64,000 bases of DNA, taken from positions 58,931,251 through 58,995,250 of the forward strand of contig CM056994.1 in assembly GCA_029891345.1 (NCBI GenBank). The letters run 5' to 3'. The first letter of the stretch is position 1; every line of letters starts with the position of its first letter. Origin of the DNA: Dryococelus australis (lineage: Eukaryota > Arthropoda > Insecta > Phasmatodea > Phasmatidae). Below, one piece after another: positions 1-15,100 of this stretch. A program made the position numbers and the translations under genes. A model generated the notes under the pieces. That model had not been told where the DNA came from and did not search any database. It was given only the letters and a program-made list of their open reading frames with translations.

Positions 1-2667
1 ATACAGTTTAAAAACTCAATATTCAAGGGCTCATTTCTTCCTTAACATTCAGTTTGGATAGAAAGTGCCCTGTGTATTTCCCTCTTGATTTTGCATTAAG
101 AATCTTCTCACGAAGTTTGTCGGTCGGATTCCACCCCACATTGTAGCCTGCATAGATAGATAGTAGCTGCAACCGCATATTCCAGTAGACTTGACCCAGC
201 AGGGTATTTTCTTCCCCGTTATTTAGTCTCAGGAAATGCGCGTGGACTAGAGCGTACTGGGCCGGAGGTGATAAGTCTGTGAAGCGAATCATTACTCGTA
301 ACAGTTGTTGACGTGTTTCGCGCAACTAATTCCTTGTACTGTCTTATTGACATTTGCCCCTTGAGCTTCTTTAAAACGTTGGCCAATTGGCAGAATGCAA
401 GATACAATGATATCATTTCCGTCAAACATGACATCATTTCCGTCAAACATGATTTTCTCCCATTTTCAACCCACATATCCAACAGGGACTTGCTAAAAAT
501 TAGTGCAATAGTATTTCGAAAATAACAAAAGAGTGAAATCTGCGCAAAGCTTCTTCCGCTTTAGGAATATCCAAACGAACAACCTCTATTTGGTTCGTAG
601 CGGTTACTTTCAATAATGCTAAAAGGAGACTAAACTTGATTGAACATACAGCGAATAACGTTCATTGTACTTGAAACGTTCTCATCACTTCACATGTCTT
701 CTACGTTTCAGCAAAATATAATATTGAAACAATAATTCACTCAATAGTAAGTTGGCACAGTTAAAATACATAATTTGCTAGTGAAAACGCACTGAAATAT
801 TGTTATTACCAGGAGATATAGCCGGGTCATGTGAACTTGGCAGACACGTCAGAACGCACCAGAACTGTCCATTATCGGCGCAAGTGCCGACATGTTTGTG
901 GGTATTACTGTACATTTCGAGGAGAACAGTTCCGTTCTCACACACTTGGAACGTTCTACAATAAGTAAATGAAACAGATGTAAGCTTTCTGGGGGTTTTT
1001 TTTTCGAAAGTTATCTTCTTTCCTTCTAAGATTGCCAAAATTATACACTGCGGCGGGACTTGCTGATTATAGCGGCATTGAAACCATGTCGCTACCAGTT
1101 CGCTGCTCACACTACGAGTTGTGAACCATCGCCTGTTGGGCCACTTCAGTGTACCATCCTGACACTTGCTACCTGAGGGATGGTATGATGGTTTCAGGGC
1201 TTTGAACATAATCCCTACTCACATGTTACACATTTTTTTTATAGTTGTTTATGGTTTGGTCATTTTTGCATTGCTATGCATTACTGCTGGTGCCACGATT
1301 CGTATTAAACACCATATATATTCCATTCACGGTTACTTTCAACTTTTCTGAAGCCCTGCTAAAGTTATACTTTTCGGTATTCTTCCGCCTCGTGGAAATT
1401 ACACCAAAGGGACAGCGCACCGCATTCGCGGACACTCGATGTCATTATATTTTTCATAAGAACTATTTCTTATAGGCTATTCACGGCAAAGAGCACACTT
1501 TTTAATGCCATTCTAAATTTTTTCTTTCACTCAGTTTCTATCTTCCTGCCGCTTTTTAATATGAACATTGCAATGTGACCAATAAACACAGTGTATACAT
1601 TTCACCACTCTCAAAAGGTAATGCCTAAGGCTGCAATAATATATATTCATTAGTGGTTAATGCCTGTTGGGAGGGCCTTAAAAAGTGCTCACGTGACCGT
1701 TAACCAGGCATTATCAACACACCTGTTCTCTCACTTTTTTATTCGCATTAATTCTAATCGAATATTATAGCTTATAAAAAAATTATAAGTAAAATTTCAA
1801 TTGAACCAAAAATTACGTACTTTTACGTTAACAGAAGTATAAAACGCTTGATATACATGGCATAGTTAGGAAATAACCCAACATCTCATACATGGGGTGA
1901 TTTTTCAAAGGTTGGATTCAGAAAGTGTGAAGAAACAGCGAATAGACCATAACAATTAATGCTTCATGCCTTTCGGAACCAGAAGGAGTCTTTCATGCTC
2001 AATTAATGCAAAAAGTAAAGCTAAAAATGGAACACACTTTCATGACTTTCAACAATCTTACTCAAAATGTCGCGGTCTGAAAGGCAGCGCCTCAGTACAC
2101 TCAACTACGAGCATCACCTCACGAGCTTCTGTGCACGAGCGTCGTGGCCAGAACGGTTTTAATCAATAATTGGACGCAGTTATTCCAAGAAACATTTCCA
2201 GATAGTTGGTAATGGATACCTGTAATTTATACGAACGAACGAAAGAGAACGAGCCCACATTTAAGGCTCCGTAATGAAATACTGCGTATTAACAGACTCA
2301 CAAGAGAATTATATTGCTAAATGAAACTGTAACAGTTTGTTTATATAGGTATTATCAAAATAATGGTGCTGGTTTCTGTATGGGCAAAAATTATCGCAGT
2401 ACAGTTATATATTTGGTATACTGGCGTAAAGGCGACATTATTATGTGTCCCTATGTGTATATATATACGTGTGTGTGTTTCTTTGTTTGTCCCGTATGCG
2501 TTCCTATACCATTCATCCGATTGCAATGAAACTGCGGTAAGTTGTGCGCACTCCCGCGAAGGTTTCTGGGTTGGTAAAACCATTTTACAATACGTGGCGC
2601 GCGAATCGTTTCAACAAATGAGTGTATCTATGTGTATGTGTATGTATATATATATATATAATATATA

Positions 2668-2720
<53 letters not shown>

Positions 2721-3057
2721 ATATATATACCATTCCTCCGATTGCGATCATGTACTGTTGTCACGCATCCCAATGACCATCACATCAACAAGGCACAGGG
2801 ACAATCGCTAAAAGTGTGTGGGCTAAATTTGGAAAATCCATGCTTCTCACATGGACAGCTGTATGTGGCCTGCTCACACGTCGGAAAACCTTCTAACTTA
2901 TTTGTGTACGCACCAGACGGAAAACAAAAATACTGTATATCCAAAAGCACTTCAATAAACAAATTTAAAACACAGACACTTTCTTTCTTTGCGTGGCATT
3001 GCAACGCATGCCGGGTACTCGCTAGTTTATAACAAATTGCATTTAATCCTGTTACAG
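1..3057. other. Upstream flank or first intron; no confident gene
   Basis: No exon with a convincing signal peptide in phase with 3058 was found. A 100-residue minus-strand frame (23-325) reads like protein in part (GKYTGHFLSKLN) but I cannot place it in a family, and the overlapping minus frame 219-482 suggests a frameshifted remnant. Pure TA runs occupy about 2645-2729. The open frames around 2363-3032 are artefacts of that repeat. Confidence 0.4.
2645..2729. repeat. (TA)n microsatellite
   Basis: Uninterrupted alternation of TA with two phase slips, preceded by a short TGTA-rich stretch. Confidence 0.95.
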
Positions 3058-3118
3058 GAGAAAAACGTTCCTGGGGAGCCTCTCACGCCAGAAGACTTCC
3101 AGAATGCTGAGAAATTAG
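3058..3118 (+). CDS. Astacin-ShK gene, exon a (N-terminal prodomain)
   Basis: Acceptor TTACAG precedes 3058 and donor GTATGT follows 3118. The exon encodes 20 residues (residues 1-20 of the visible protein), beginning [14 protein letters not shown], and leaves one base. That base joins AG of the next exon to make a Glu codon. It has no recognisable motif, so the call rests on phase, splice sites and position before the FEGD exon. It is the least certain exon. Confidence 0.65.
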
Positions 3119-6100
3119 GTATGTAGCTCGGAACACTGGCTGTACTGCTAGCTCTGGCTATATTTATTACTTAAATATTTTCTTAAATAGTAATTCATTG
3201 TTAAAAGCTAGGCTCAAATTCTCCTTTCTGCATATTGTGTATCCTTACACGTCATTAAAAAATTGAGTGTGATGATAACCATACTCCCAACGAATGACCT
3301 TGTAAAAGTGTCAGGCGTTACGACATGGAACCTAATTCTCTTGATACACTGCCAGTATTACAGTATGTAACTCTAGCCAGCACAAGAGTTCAAATAAAGG
3401 CAGTTACTGCAAATATATTTCAGGAGGATGATTTCTAAAAGTATTTAGTTGATTAGAGACCATACAAAAGAACATATTCCCCATACCTCAGTACCAGTCC
3501 TGGACATTAGTTCTTCCACATCCAGGGTCCCAGTAAGAAGTAGGCAGAACAAACACGGGACAGCTTTTCTCTGAGGTATTCTGATTACCTCTATTCGTTC
3601 CACTACCACTCATCCTTCTTCATTTGATTGCAGCAGCGCACTTTGACTACGTGAACTGTCCGACTTACAGGAATATATGCGTGCTGCTAATTACAAGCAA
3701 AGGAATCACTAACCGCATTCGTGCGCACTCGGTGTAATAATAGTTTGCATAAAAAGTACTCCTTACAAGGAAACCATCACATGTTTTATTTATGTTAATT
3801 ATAAATTAAATATTAAAATTTATAGATAAAATATAAGTTAAAGTTCAATTAAATTGAAAATAGCAATTATGGAACCCTTGTAATAGCTACATGGGATATT
3901 GAGGAAACAACACAAACATGACATACATGGGGTGATTCTCAAAATTTTGATTCAGAAATTGTGTAGTTTCTGCGATAGACTGAACTATTATAGTCAATAA
4001 GTTAGTGGACTGACGGCCCGAGTGTAGGCCATGACGTCCACGAACTTCTTGACGGTACTATGTTGTCTGGCTATAACACTGTGTGACTGGTGTGTGTTTC
4101 CGGCACAGAGCTGCTGGTGCCCGCTCAGGAGGAAGGCTCCGTGGACCCTCTGGAGGTGGCCGGTCTGTTCGAGGGCGACATCGCTGGCGTCAACATATCC
4201 GACGTGATTCTCGTGAGTCACTCTGCATCGCAGCCTGCGCGCTGGGCCGCCTTTCCAAGCTACGACGAAGCACGCTGCAAACAAACAAAAAATAACTGAC
4301 AGTTGTTTACAAACATCGCAAGATGCAAGACGTTACTAACATTACAAACTGAAACGCAATACTTGATAAAAAAAATATTATTACCATTGTTTCTTCCATG
4401 ATTATCTGTTACCATGTTCTGCAATCGTTTTCCCAACATTTGGTCAAATTTCGATATTTTTATTTTAGAAAAGTTTAATTATCTAATCGAAAATCCTGTG
4501 TACTGTATTTTTGAGTGTAAATAATGATTTTTTTTTCAGGCGGTGATGTTTGGCAATCATACAAATTATATTGTGATTAGAAATGTGTTCTTATCGCAAG
4601 GAAACATAACATTTAAAATCAGACGAAAAAAAATCGTAGCTTTCTGTGCACAATACGTTTGCACATATCAAGAAGTCAAAATTTGACCAATTTGGCTATT
4701 GTGTTCTTGCTTCTTGCATAAGTTATAAATGGGTACATTTGAATCGCACGTGTCCAACTTTCTGCATCTGGCGTTCTTGGAGAACTTTATAAAGTTAACC
4801 TTCAGGAAAAACCCACGGCGTGAAACATGTTTGCTAATTTCGGGAGTCAAGTTCTCGTGCTCAGTTGTATTAAATCTTGTAACATTTTTTTACGTCACTG
4901 CAATAAATATTTCACTAAGCAATAAGCATTGGTTCCTTTCTTTTTCCGAATTGTCTCTCTCGAAACGAATACGGGGCAGGGTTTTGTCGTTATAGTTGTT
5001 TCCAGGAAACTAATTAATGTGTGATTGTATTGTGATAAGTCTTCTTGGAAGATAAACAGCAGATAGAAAGGTGAAACAGGTAGCGGATGGAAAAAAGTAC
5101 TTTCACTGGGAACTTAACAAGGCCCATAACTATTATTGATGCGTGTAAATTGCATGCTGAAATTATGTTTAATATTACAGCATGACCTTCTGTTGTATCT
5201 TTCATTACTCCGGTAACTAATTTATTTTTTAGCAATTTAATTATTTTCAGATATTTTTTTAACTTAATGTGTGATTTCAAAAACATATAATCAAAATCTG
5301 AAATAGCTCAGATTTAAAATTATGTACACGGTTGAATTATTCTTACCACTTAATTTTGTTAACAAGTCAAGGACTTTAACAAATATTTCTTTTCTAGGAA
5401 AGAAATGCAGTAAGGAATCTCCGCAAGCGTTGGCACTATGGTATCGTTCCTTACGTCATTTCAGCTTCTTTCAGTAAGTTTTCCAACTCACACCATTAGA
5501 AACAATAATCAAATATCCCAACTTACCTACAAAACTAACTATTTAATTCTTTTCGACTGTTAACGTCGATTTAATGCATGAAGTATGTGTCACTTCACGT
5601 TTTGTCAGGGTGCACTTTCAAGAGTTAGCAAGTATGTGCTGTATACCTCACGACACTGATGCGCGATAGTCACAGTTTGTTGTTTTGCTACAGATACATA
5701 TGAGAGAAGTGTGATAGCAGCGGCCTTCTTGGACTACCACACGCAATCCTGTATCAAGTTCATCCCAAGAAGCACACAGTCGGACTACATATATCTGCTG
5801 AAGGGAGCAGGGTATGGAGACATTAATGTCATTTGGTGTAACATTGAACCAGCCAGGATAACTTTATATAACCTTATTACATTTCAAATGAAACCTCTTC
5901 CTTCATATCAATAAAAAATTTAACCATGAAGTATACGTAAAGGTAGGTAACCGGAAATCAATTTTAAATTAGAATGTGTTGTAAAGAGTTACCCTAAATG
6001 GCACGAAGTTACCCTAAATGATTGTACGTATCTTCGCCGATATCATTAATGCTTGCAATCGAGTCTGATATGCTGCGCATTTTATGTAAGTCAAAACAAG

Positions 6101-9100
6101 GGGCTTGCGTCGCAAAGTTATGAACAGAATTGGTATACGTAGCGTCCACATGAAGTAGGGGATACGCAAAAACCTATCAAGATGCTGAATGTGTTTGTGT
6201 TGTCAAGAAATTACTGGGATTTAATAACACATAGTTTTCAAGTAAAATAATGCTACTTTTAGAAACGGGGTATAGAGTTGTTGGGTCTTCCTAGCTATGC
6301 ATTAATGTTTGAAAACAATGCACTTCTTGTTTAAGGTAAATCTCAGAGAATAGTACAGGATTTATTTTTGCTGGAAATTCGTGACGATTAAAGAATTTAC
6401 GCGCCAAGGATTAGTTTGCTTCTGGGTGGAATATGCTCGACATTCACGTATGGCATGATCAGCTGCAACTTACATCGTGTGAACACAAGGCAACGGGACT
6501 TTGCAAATGAAGTAGATTATGAATGACTTGAGAGTCTCATGTGGACTTAGCCGTTAAGGCATCACTATGAGCGAGCTAGCCAGCCAGTGTTTCTGTAACG
6601 CGTGGTCCCATTCCAAGTACCCAGAGGCCAAGGCTAGCACAGATGTATCTGCGATGTTTATATCAAATACACTGGAGCACATCTTCATCTAGTAGAACGA
6701 AACCAACAAATAAAAAGAAAAATATTGTGAGCCTCGCTATATTTATAACGTGTTTGGGGGTTGTGAGCAACAGAGGAGAATATTAGTGTTTTAAAACTTT
6801 CCTAATGGTCTGTCCTTCGCATACCTGGATCACCCTGTGGCCATACCTTGTAGAGCTAGATGTTCCAGTACAACCTATGGTCTGACTAAAAAATTCCTGA
6901 ACACCTTGTCAGATTCATTGGTTCGAATGCCACTACAGAATGCCAGGCGTAAAAGAAACTCGCACCCATGCGCTGTAAAAATGCAAAGGCTCATGAGATT
7001 GTGATTTTTGAAGGTGACGTAAATGGTCGTCTGAACAGTCTATACATTTCTCTGCATTGTTCTTGAGTGGGATATTAAATAAACGTGCGTGCGCACGTTT
7101 TAGAGGGGGGGAGCTGCTGAATGGTTAGCCTGCTCGCCTGCCGCCAAGGAGAGCCGGGTTCAATCGTAATCTCCGGACCTTCGCAAGCGGTAATCGTGTC
7201 GGACGATGCCACTTGTCGGTGGGTATTATCAGGGGTCTCCCGTTTTCCCTGTCCTTGCATTCTGGTTCTGCTCCATTCTCACCTCATTTCACCCTCATCG
7301 GCTCTCAAGACCTGGTTGTTAAGAGCACCCAAATCTCTCAACTCAACTCCTAAGTGGGTTGCAGCTGACCGTGGCAAAAACGTATACATTTCTATACTGA
7401 TGTATAATAATACTGACGAAATATTATATATTATTCTCTGTTAGCAAACATTCGGATCTAGGCTACTTTTGTGTGGACAGCATGTGGGATTTAAACCCAG
7501 GATGTTCAAGCCAGCGGGAATCGCATGCTGTCTTCTTTTTGTAACTTGATTATGTCATATTGGTGCTTCAATTTAATTAAAATTACTATTTAAGTAAACA
7601 TTCTGCTAACGCTAATCTAAGTCAAAAAGTTTTAGCAATTCCAGTGGGTAAAAAGAGCAGTGCAGGACTGTTGGGACACAATTGGCATAAGCACCCTATT
7701 TCATTTTCCCTCAACAGTCTTATCAGAAGATTCTATGTTTAGCCTTTGTGTATAACCGTGTGTCGTACAAATATAACTGTGAACTGACCCCCACTTTGTG
7801 TTCATAAACAATGAGTGATTAGTGACAGATCAGTCAAGTACAAACATTTGGCTTGTATAGTCTGATAAACAAAACCAAAACCGTCATGGGGCTCATTCTA
7901 GGTCTTGTGAAGGTTCAACAAAAGCTTTGCATTTCAAAATACTGCGGATTAGTAATCTAACTCCTCCCTACAGGCTACGTAATCTGAAAGACAGCCAGGC
8001 GAAGGAGGACATGTAATACTTTTTAAGCTTTACTTTTTGTGTGCAGCCTGAATTTCGACTCATGTTTATTAAAAATGCTTTTTTAATCTAATAAAACACA
8101 GTATTTGTCTACTAATTATTTTGATATAGTTATTTATTGTGCAATAGATTTTGTATGGAGCTTTGTTAGCTTTCACTTGGTTAACAATATAAAAATGCCT
8201 GTACAAAAGCATGCACGGCCTCATAACTATGCCATAAAAATGGTTGCACGAAACATGATATTTGAAACATTGACTTCAGCAACTTCGGTAAGGATTCGTT
8301 TTCCTTATTCGAGTTGCTGTGGCCTGGCGCTGAGAGTGCAGCGCCTCGGTGATGATAAATGGCAGTTGTGGCAGGAGTGGAACGTGGTTGCAGGTGCAGC
8401 AGCCACGTGGGGAGGAGCAGCGGCAGTCAGCAGGTGTCCCTGGGCCCGGGCTGCTTGTACAAGGGCATCGTGGTGCACGAGCTGATGCATGCCGTCGGCT
8501 TCTGGCACGAGCAGAGTCGCGCAGACAGGGACGACTACGTCAGCGTGCTCTGGAACAACATCCAACCAGGTGTGCTCTCGCCTCCACCCTACGTGCCTCC
8601 TGCACACTGCCTAGCGCTGCATATTGCCGTCCAGTGTTGTTAAACTTCCTACATTTAAGACTTATGGGTTCTGCCTTATGCCGGACCAGCCGAGTAAACG
8701 GATAGGGTTTCACGTGTTAAATTATTCTAGGTGTCTCTCAGCTAGCTTTCACAATGCCGCTTTCAAACAACAAACACTTTGCATCCTTATAAGAGAATAC
8801 CCGTGGTACAAGAGGGCAGGTAGGCGTAAGTTAGTAAGATCTCGCGTTTTTTATGTTCTGTTGAGTCCATAAATCTTAATCTTTACCAAATAAATTTTTA
8901 GACGTATAGCTTGGGCAAAGATGGACAATTTTTTTGTTCTTACCCTGAAAGTAGCTGAGACATGTAACGTATTGTATCACTCAGCCGACCCCACACTCGG
9001 CAGCCACATTAATAACCTGCTGTCGAGACTAATTAATACTGTCTTTCTAAATTTATTTCCCCCACTGGTCTGTATTTAATCACTTTCCCTAAAAGTATTT

Positions 9101-12100
9101 TCTCATTCTTTGTCACTGGGTGAGGTGGTGTAGTGATAAACCTTTGGGCTCGCATGCAAGACGACCTGTCTTTGAATCTCAGTCTAACTATTCTGAATTC
9201 AGTTTTCTCCTACATCATTCCTGGTGAATGCAGAGATAGCTCCTTTCCAAAGTCATGAATTTCTATTTTACTATGTTCTGACTTTCATACTAAATATTCC
9301 AAGCTGTTCTCTTTCCATTTTTCGTGTTTTATTCCTCCATGCTCAAATTTTAATTTGCCCAAAACCTCTAACTTCTTAGGGTTCACTTCAGTGATTTACT
9401 TCCACACATATTATTGGGAATGCCAACTTGTTATACAGCTTCTAACTTTTTCTCGTTTCATACAGACATTATACACGGAAATGTCACTTCAAGCAATCAG
9501 AAAATGTTTTCAGCTACATAGTTTTTATTTACATTTACTTAAGTAGGTCATGACTGATCCAGTTTATATTACATAGAAAAAAATACACCAAAGTTGTTAC
9601 AACAATCAATTAAAGGAAGCTGATGGGCATTCATACAGTGCAGTGAGTAATGAGCTGGGTTTCCATCGTGTTGATATACCGCCCATATTCTCAATGCAGT
9701 CAGGAATCAGTTAATGAAGAATTTGAGGTCATTAAAAATAACATAGATATTTGTGAGTCAATCACATGGTTTAAAGTTTCTTAAACTACCAAGCATTCAC
9801 AGCAAATACCAGCGACCATATCATCATGAGATGTATCACTATCCCAGTTGCATACATGCCATCACACATTTACCTACCATGGCTATTTATACTTAGAAGT
9901 TATATTTTTTATCTAGGGTTTCTTACACATAATTGTTCAAATTCCACTTTTCTACCTCTTCCGAAGTATTTCTCATACGAACACAGCTTTACAAGCGTGC
10001 TGGCAAAACAGCCAACATGTGTCCATGATTGTTGTGGTATTTAACAGTTGTAAACATGTGGTTATAACCTTTAGTTTTTTTCCCCCATAGTTTAATACAA
10101 AAAGCTTATTTGTTCATTATTTTTATAACAAAGACTGAAAAGGTGTTTACTATAGTCTATTCAAGGTAAAATTAGCGCTTTTGAAAGACCTGCTTAAGAT
10201 AAACTTGTATGCACGTTGCGTTTTCTTCCACCATATGTAAGATTAACAATGCCATGGGCCTCAATACTTTATTTAAGAATCGGTCAAGCTAAACAATGAA
10301 ATTATTATAAAAGTAAATACTTTACAAATCTGGCCATTTTTACACATCGATTAATTAAAAATAACCGGAAAGGGAAATAAATAGTTTAGATTTTTTGAAA
10401 TGCCCTTTAAAATATAGCAGATAGGTGCAGTGACATTTTTCTAGGGTTGATTTAAAATCGCGAACGGTCTTTACTAAAATGTTCGTCATTGGTATTATCC
10501 ACTGCAGATTCAAGCCTGGGGCCAAGCCAGCATAGTAAAATGGCACTGTGTCCCTCTGTCTGCTCCTTACACTTCCTCTTTGGTCCTCCTTTGGGCCTCC
10601 TTCTTATGTAACATAGCTCAATCATTCTACTGATTATAATTCCTCTTCTCATTCTCTGGACATGGCCACACCATTTCAGTCTTGCTTACTTTATTATCTC
10701 ATTTAGGTCTTGCAGTTCCACTTTTAATTGGGCAACACCATTCGTAAACCTGTTTTGCTTTGTCACTACCAACATACTCCTTATAAATTTCATACCAGTT
10801 GCTCAAATTTTACCAGCATTTCACTTATGTATACGTTGTCCATGTATTTGCTCCCTATATAACTACTGAAATGTAGTACAATTTTTAGAACTCCTGTTTT
10901 AATTCCATTGGTACTCCTTTGTTCCACTCTAACAGTGGCGTGTGGTGAACTGTTGCAAGGTAAGCTGGTGTTAGAACTGTGTATGTGACGCCACAGAATG
11001 TGTGTAAAGGGTTCCTTGACTGATCGTTGAGAGTGATCGAAAAACATTCAGTTTCCCTAGGCTCCACAGTGGTTATTGGCCCTTGTCGTGAGCCCTGAGA
11101 ATGTACAGCAGTGAGCAACACCAGCTTACTTTGGTCCAGATCACCATACGCCACTGGATTACAAATATCTCATGCACCTGTAAACTGCAATACAGAATGA
11201 AGCAAGCATTGAAAATTGCTTCAGAAAATATTATATTTTTTGCTCTAGTGGATTTTTTGTGCTTACTTTGAATGTTTCGCTCTTAGCAATAAACTGTTGG
11301 ACATATCACTGACATTAAGTTAATGTCAAATGGTAATTAAATACTTATTTTAAGACCGAATACACTTGTGTTAGCCTTTTTGGTACTTTTTAAAAACTCT
11401 TTATTAAGTAAATTCATGCACTGAACGTGTCGTAGACTTGCAAAACTACATATTTTACAACCCTTTGATAGGTATTTTGGTGGTTTTAACCGCTTGTACA
11501 TATTTCTTATTTCAATGCAAAAATGCAAAAAAAAATGGCTTACGAGGTTTTTTTTTCATAAACACGTAATGCAAAACAATGTAAAATTAGTTATAAACAT
11601 TCAGTGTTTAATAGTGTTTTTAATGTAACAGTGCTTATTTTCATTTGCAGGAATGGAGTTTAATTTCCACAAGTATAGCTGGAAAGTGATGCAGGACCTA
11701 GGAGTACCATACGACACAGGTAACCATCTCCCATAATTTGTACTGTGTACTTCAAAATAATAACTCTTCAAGAATACAGTAAAAAATGCACGTGAGTTTT
11801 CTAAGAAATTAAACCGCATGCTCTCGTGAAATAAAGGACCTAATGTTGGCTCAATACATTCACATTTTTGAGGTTCAAGTTTCAACCCTAGTTGTTGTAA
11901 GTCATGTGTTAATTCTCTTGCGGGTAGTGCAAATGTTTTATTGGGTTCAATTCTGTACTGCTCATACTTTCCACTGCTGCTCCAATCCCTCCTCAGCCAA
12001 CATCATGCATTCTTCAATCTGTCCAGGAGTGCCAGGTATGTTCCATAAGTACATCGCTTGGCTCCGCCGTGTGCTAGTCCCACTCAATTTGTATTGGCCC

Positions 12101-15100
12101 AGCTTTGAGGAAGAAAAATATCAAGTTTCACTTTCCTAAAATGTAGACTGAGATAAGAATGAATGTCTACGTACTGCAGCCCACATTATTAGTTTCTCTT
12201 TCATCATTAAGTATGGGTAATGTGATTTTCTTGATTTTCAAAACAACTGTGCATGTGTTGCAAAATAAAAATTGCAAAGAACAATGTTCGTGTATTTTGA
12301 GAGCAATATAAAACATGATTTATTTTATCAATCAATGGATGTTGCAAGCAATTGGGTAGAGTGGACGGCCAGCCAAGTAGTACCTATTTACAAAATATTG
12401 TTCAAAAATTAAAGTTTCCTTCGTCAAACACTTTATGCGAAAATTGCAAAAAAAAGGGGGGGGGCGGAGGGACCTCGGGCACATAGGTACTAGGCCTGAG
12501 GCTGGGTGGGGGTAGAGTTATGGTTTCAGTCCCGCCTCCACCATCATTGATAAGAAGGGGTAAAGATCAAAGGTTCCGGGCTCAGAAGGCCCAAGCAAGT
12601 GCCTACAGGCATTCGTAACCAACCACTACATTCTACACATTCCTGATTCACACATAAATATATATCAAGTTGGAGTTCCTATTTTCAATTTTCGTTGCAT
12701 ATTTTCTTTTTTCTTAAAAATAATTTTGTTGTGCGGTTTTTATTTACCTTCGCATATGCCACTGTGTGTGTCCTGTACGCCTACGGTTTCCGTGAGACCG
12801 ATCGCTGGTCTGTATATTAATGAAGAAAGAAGTTTAGCACAGAATGATACAAAGTTTGGGAGTGCGCAATGTCATCCCCTTGAGGCTTGTGGAAACGTCA
12901 TCCTTCCTCTTTTCATTCCCACCCCTCCCGGTGCCTTTCCCCTTCTCTACAGAGGAGATTGTTTGATACAGAGGATATGTTTTGCCACTTCCAATTTTTG
13001 TTTGTGTCTCGTTTCCACCCTGTTCATGCTAGGGACTTGCAATTGGTATTGGGGCATTTCTTAAGGGGGAAGTCCACCAACCGCAAGGGCCGGTTTCACC
13101 AAGCGAGATAGCGATATTCTATCGAGATTAATTGCCATATTAAGTATCTCGATTATCTGTCTTTTATCTTTTATGTTTCGCCACGAACCCTATATCTCTA
13201 TTTTCTCCGTATATCGAGATAAGAAATTTTAACAGCCAATTTTTCTGAATATAATCACTTTATTGTGGTAAAGAAGTCAAATACAACCAGATACATTTAG
13301 ACTATTCACGAAGAAATTTGGCAAGAGTTAGAGAATTATTATTTGTAGATTATCTGCAAACATTAAACCGTAATAAACACGATATAATGTGGAAAAGGTA
13401 ACAAAATTGATACACGAGTATTCAGGAAAATGTCGCTGTATGAATATTATTTTGGGAAACAGTTATTGCAGTGTTGTTTCTGTTTTCTATACAAAACACT
13501 TGTATTAAATTTTAATACCTCTTTAATTTTGTCAGATTATTGCAGTTTAAGTTTATTCGCTACATATGATTAAATATACTTTAACGCACTTAATTTGAGG
13601 TTATGAATTCAGGTCTGGACGTAAAACAGTTAAACATTTAAAAAATATGAGCTACACAACGAAACCGTAACTCGACTGCAAAAATAACAGTAACTTATGA
13701 ATCATACATAACACTAAATTTAAGTCTATATTTTCAAAGGTTCTATTTTCGCAGTACGGCATTTATGGGGAGTGTTAGATATGTACCGAGTTCATTTTCC
13801 GCCGATTTATGTTGATAATATTAGTGATATGGTCAAATGATTTCATGTAAAAATCATTTTAAAAATTATAACTAATGAAATTTGTTAACATTTAAGAAAA
13901 TCATATGGTTTATTATGTTTGTAGAAGATTTTTATAAACAACACTGCTGCTTATTCTTGAACAAAAAAAAATGTTTTGGGTTAGAATGTGTAAATTTTCC
14001 CAAGAAAAAACATTTTAACATTTAGGATGTTGTAACACTTGCGTACATAATTTTAACAGCCACTGTGTGTGGCAGCTTTCAATTTACCAAAGACTACATC
14101 GATCAAATGAGTTTTTTTCTTATGTTAATTTTTGTATAGTTAAAATTGACCTCGTTGTGTCATTCTGCCATGTTTCTAGAAAACATAACAGCTGACAAAT
14201 GTATTCTCTGTGTGGCCAGTAACGCACATAGAGCCGTGCAATTAGACACTACGCCAACAACTATATAGCAGCGGCATTCATATTTTTTGCCGCAATGATA
14301 GCTCTCTTTACTTCTGCGCACTGCAATACGAACCACAACTTCAAAGGCTGTGCTCGGAATGTCATCGAAAACACCGCAGAGTAAATAAAAAGGGACGTGT
14401 TTGACAAGTCTTTGCCGTTGATGAACGAGCGCGCTGTTGTGTGTCGACAACTAGACTTGGGCATGCCAGGGGTGGAAAGCGTGAAGATGGGATGGCAAGT
14501 GCACTCCGTGCACATGCATAAATAGACTCTAGGAGGCCAACGAACACAGCACACGCTGTTCTACCGTAACTCCTGGACTCGTGCTTCGTCCGTACACGCT
14601 ACATGTTTGTTGGGTCAATTTGCAATTTTGCCGCGGTGCACGTAGATAGGTTGCACGCCGTGCGACAATATCTATTGGCTCCGTTGACACGTGTCTAACA
14701 TTATTAAATGTTTTAAATTTAAATCCCATGTATTCAATAATTGTCCAACATTTATATTTCTTCCCGGAAAACGGTATCGTTTCTTTCACGGCATTAAGGG
14801 CCTTCTGCAGTGAGGAAATTACTTTGCGCAATTCATAATATTCCAAGAGCTTTCGGCGCACGGCACTTGTATCGAATTCGTCAAGTTCCGTCTTCTTTTG
14901 CCGTGGACGACGTTTACCTGGGGTGAAAATGACAGTTCTGTCATTGTCGGCTGTCTCACACTGTCTGGCAATGTTACGCACTGTCTTTTCACCTACACAT
15001 ACGGCTTTGACCGCCCTTTCTTCTGCTTTGTCTAACGGGATAACGAGACCTCGTTTTAGAATACACCACGCCTAATCCCACCTTCTTGAGGCTGTTAGTT

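Noticed and set aside
778..1209. A 143-residue minus-strand frame
   Set aside because: No recognisable motif and cysteine placement fits no family; probably chance.
2363..3032. Overlapping long frames on both strands
   Set aside because: They are created by the TA repeat, which reads as Tyr-Ile alternation and lacks stops; no protein evidence outside it.
5812..5914. Continuation of the exon d open frame
   Set aside because: The astacin alignment stops at GAG and resumes with CSSHVG at 8394; a GTATGG donor lies exactly at the break.
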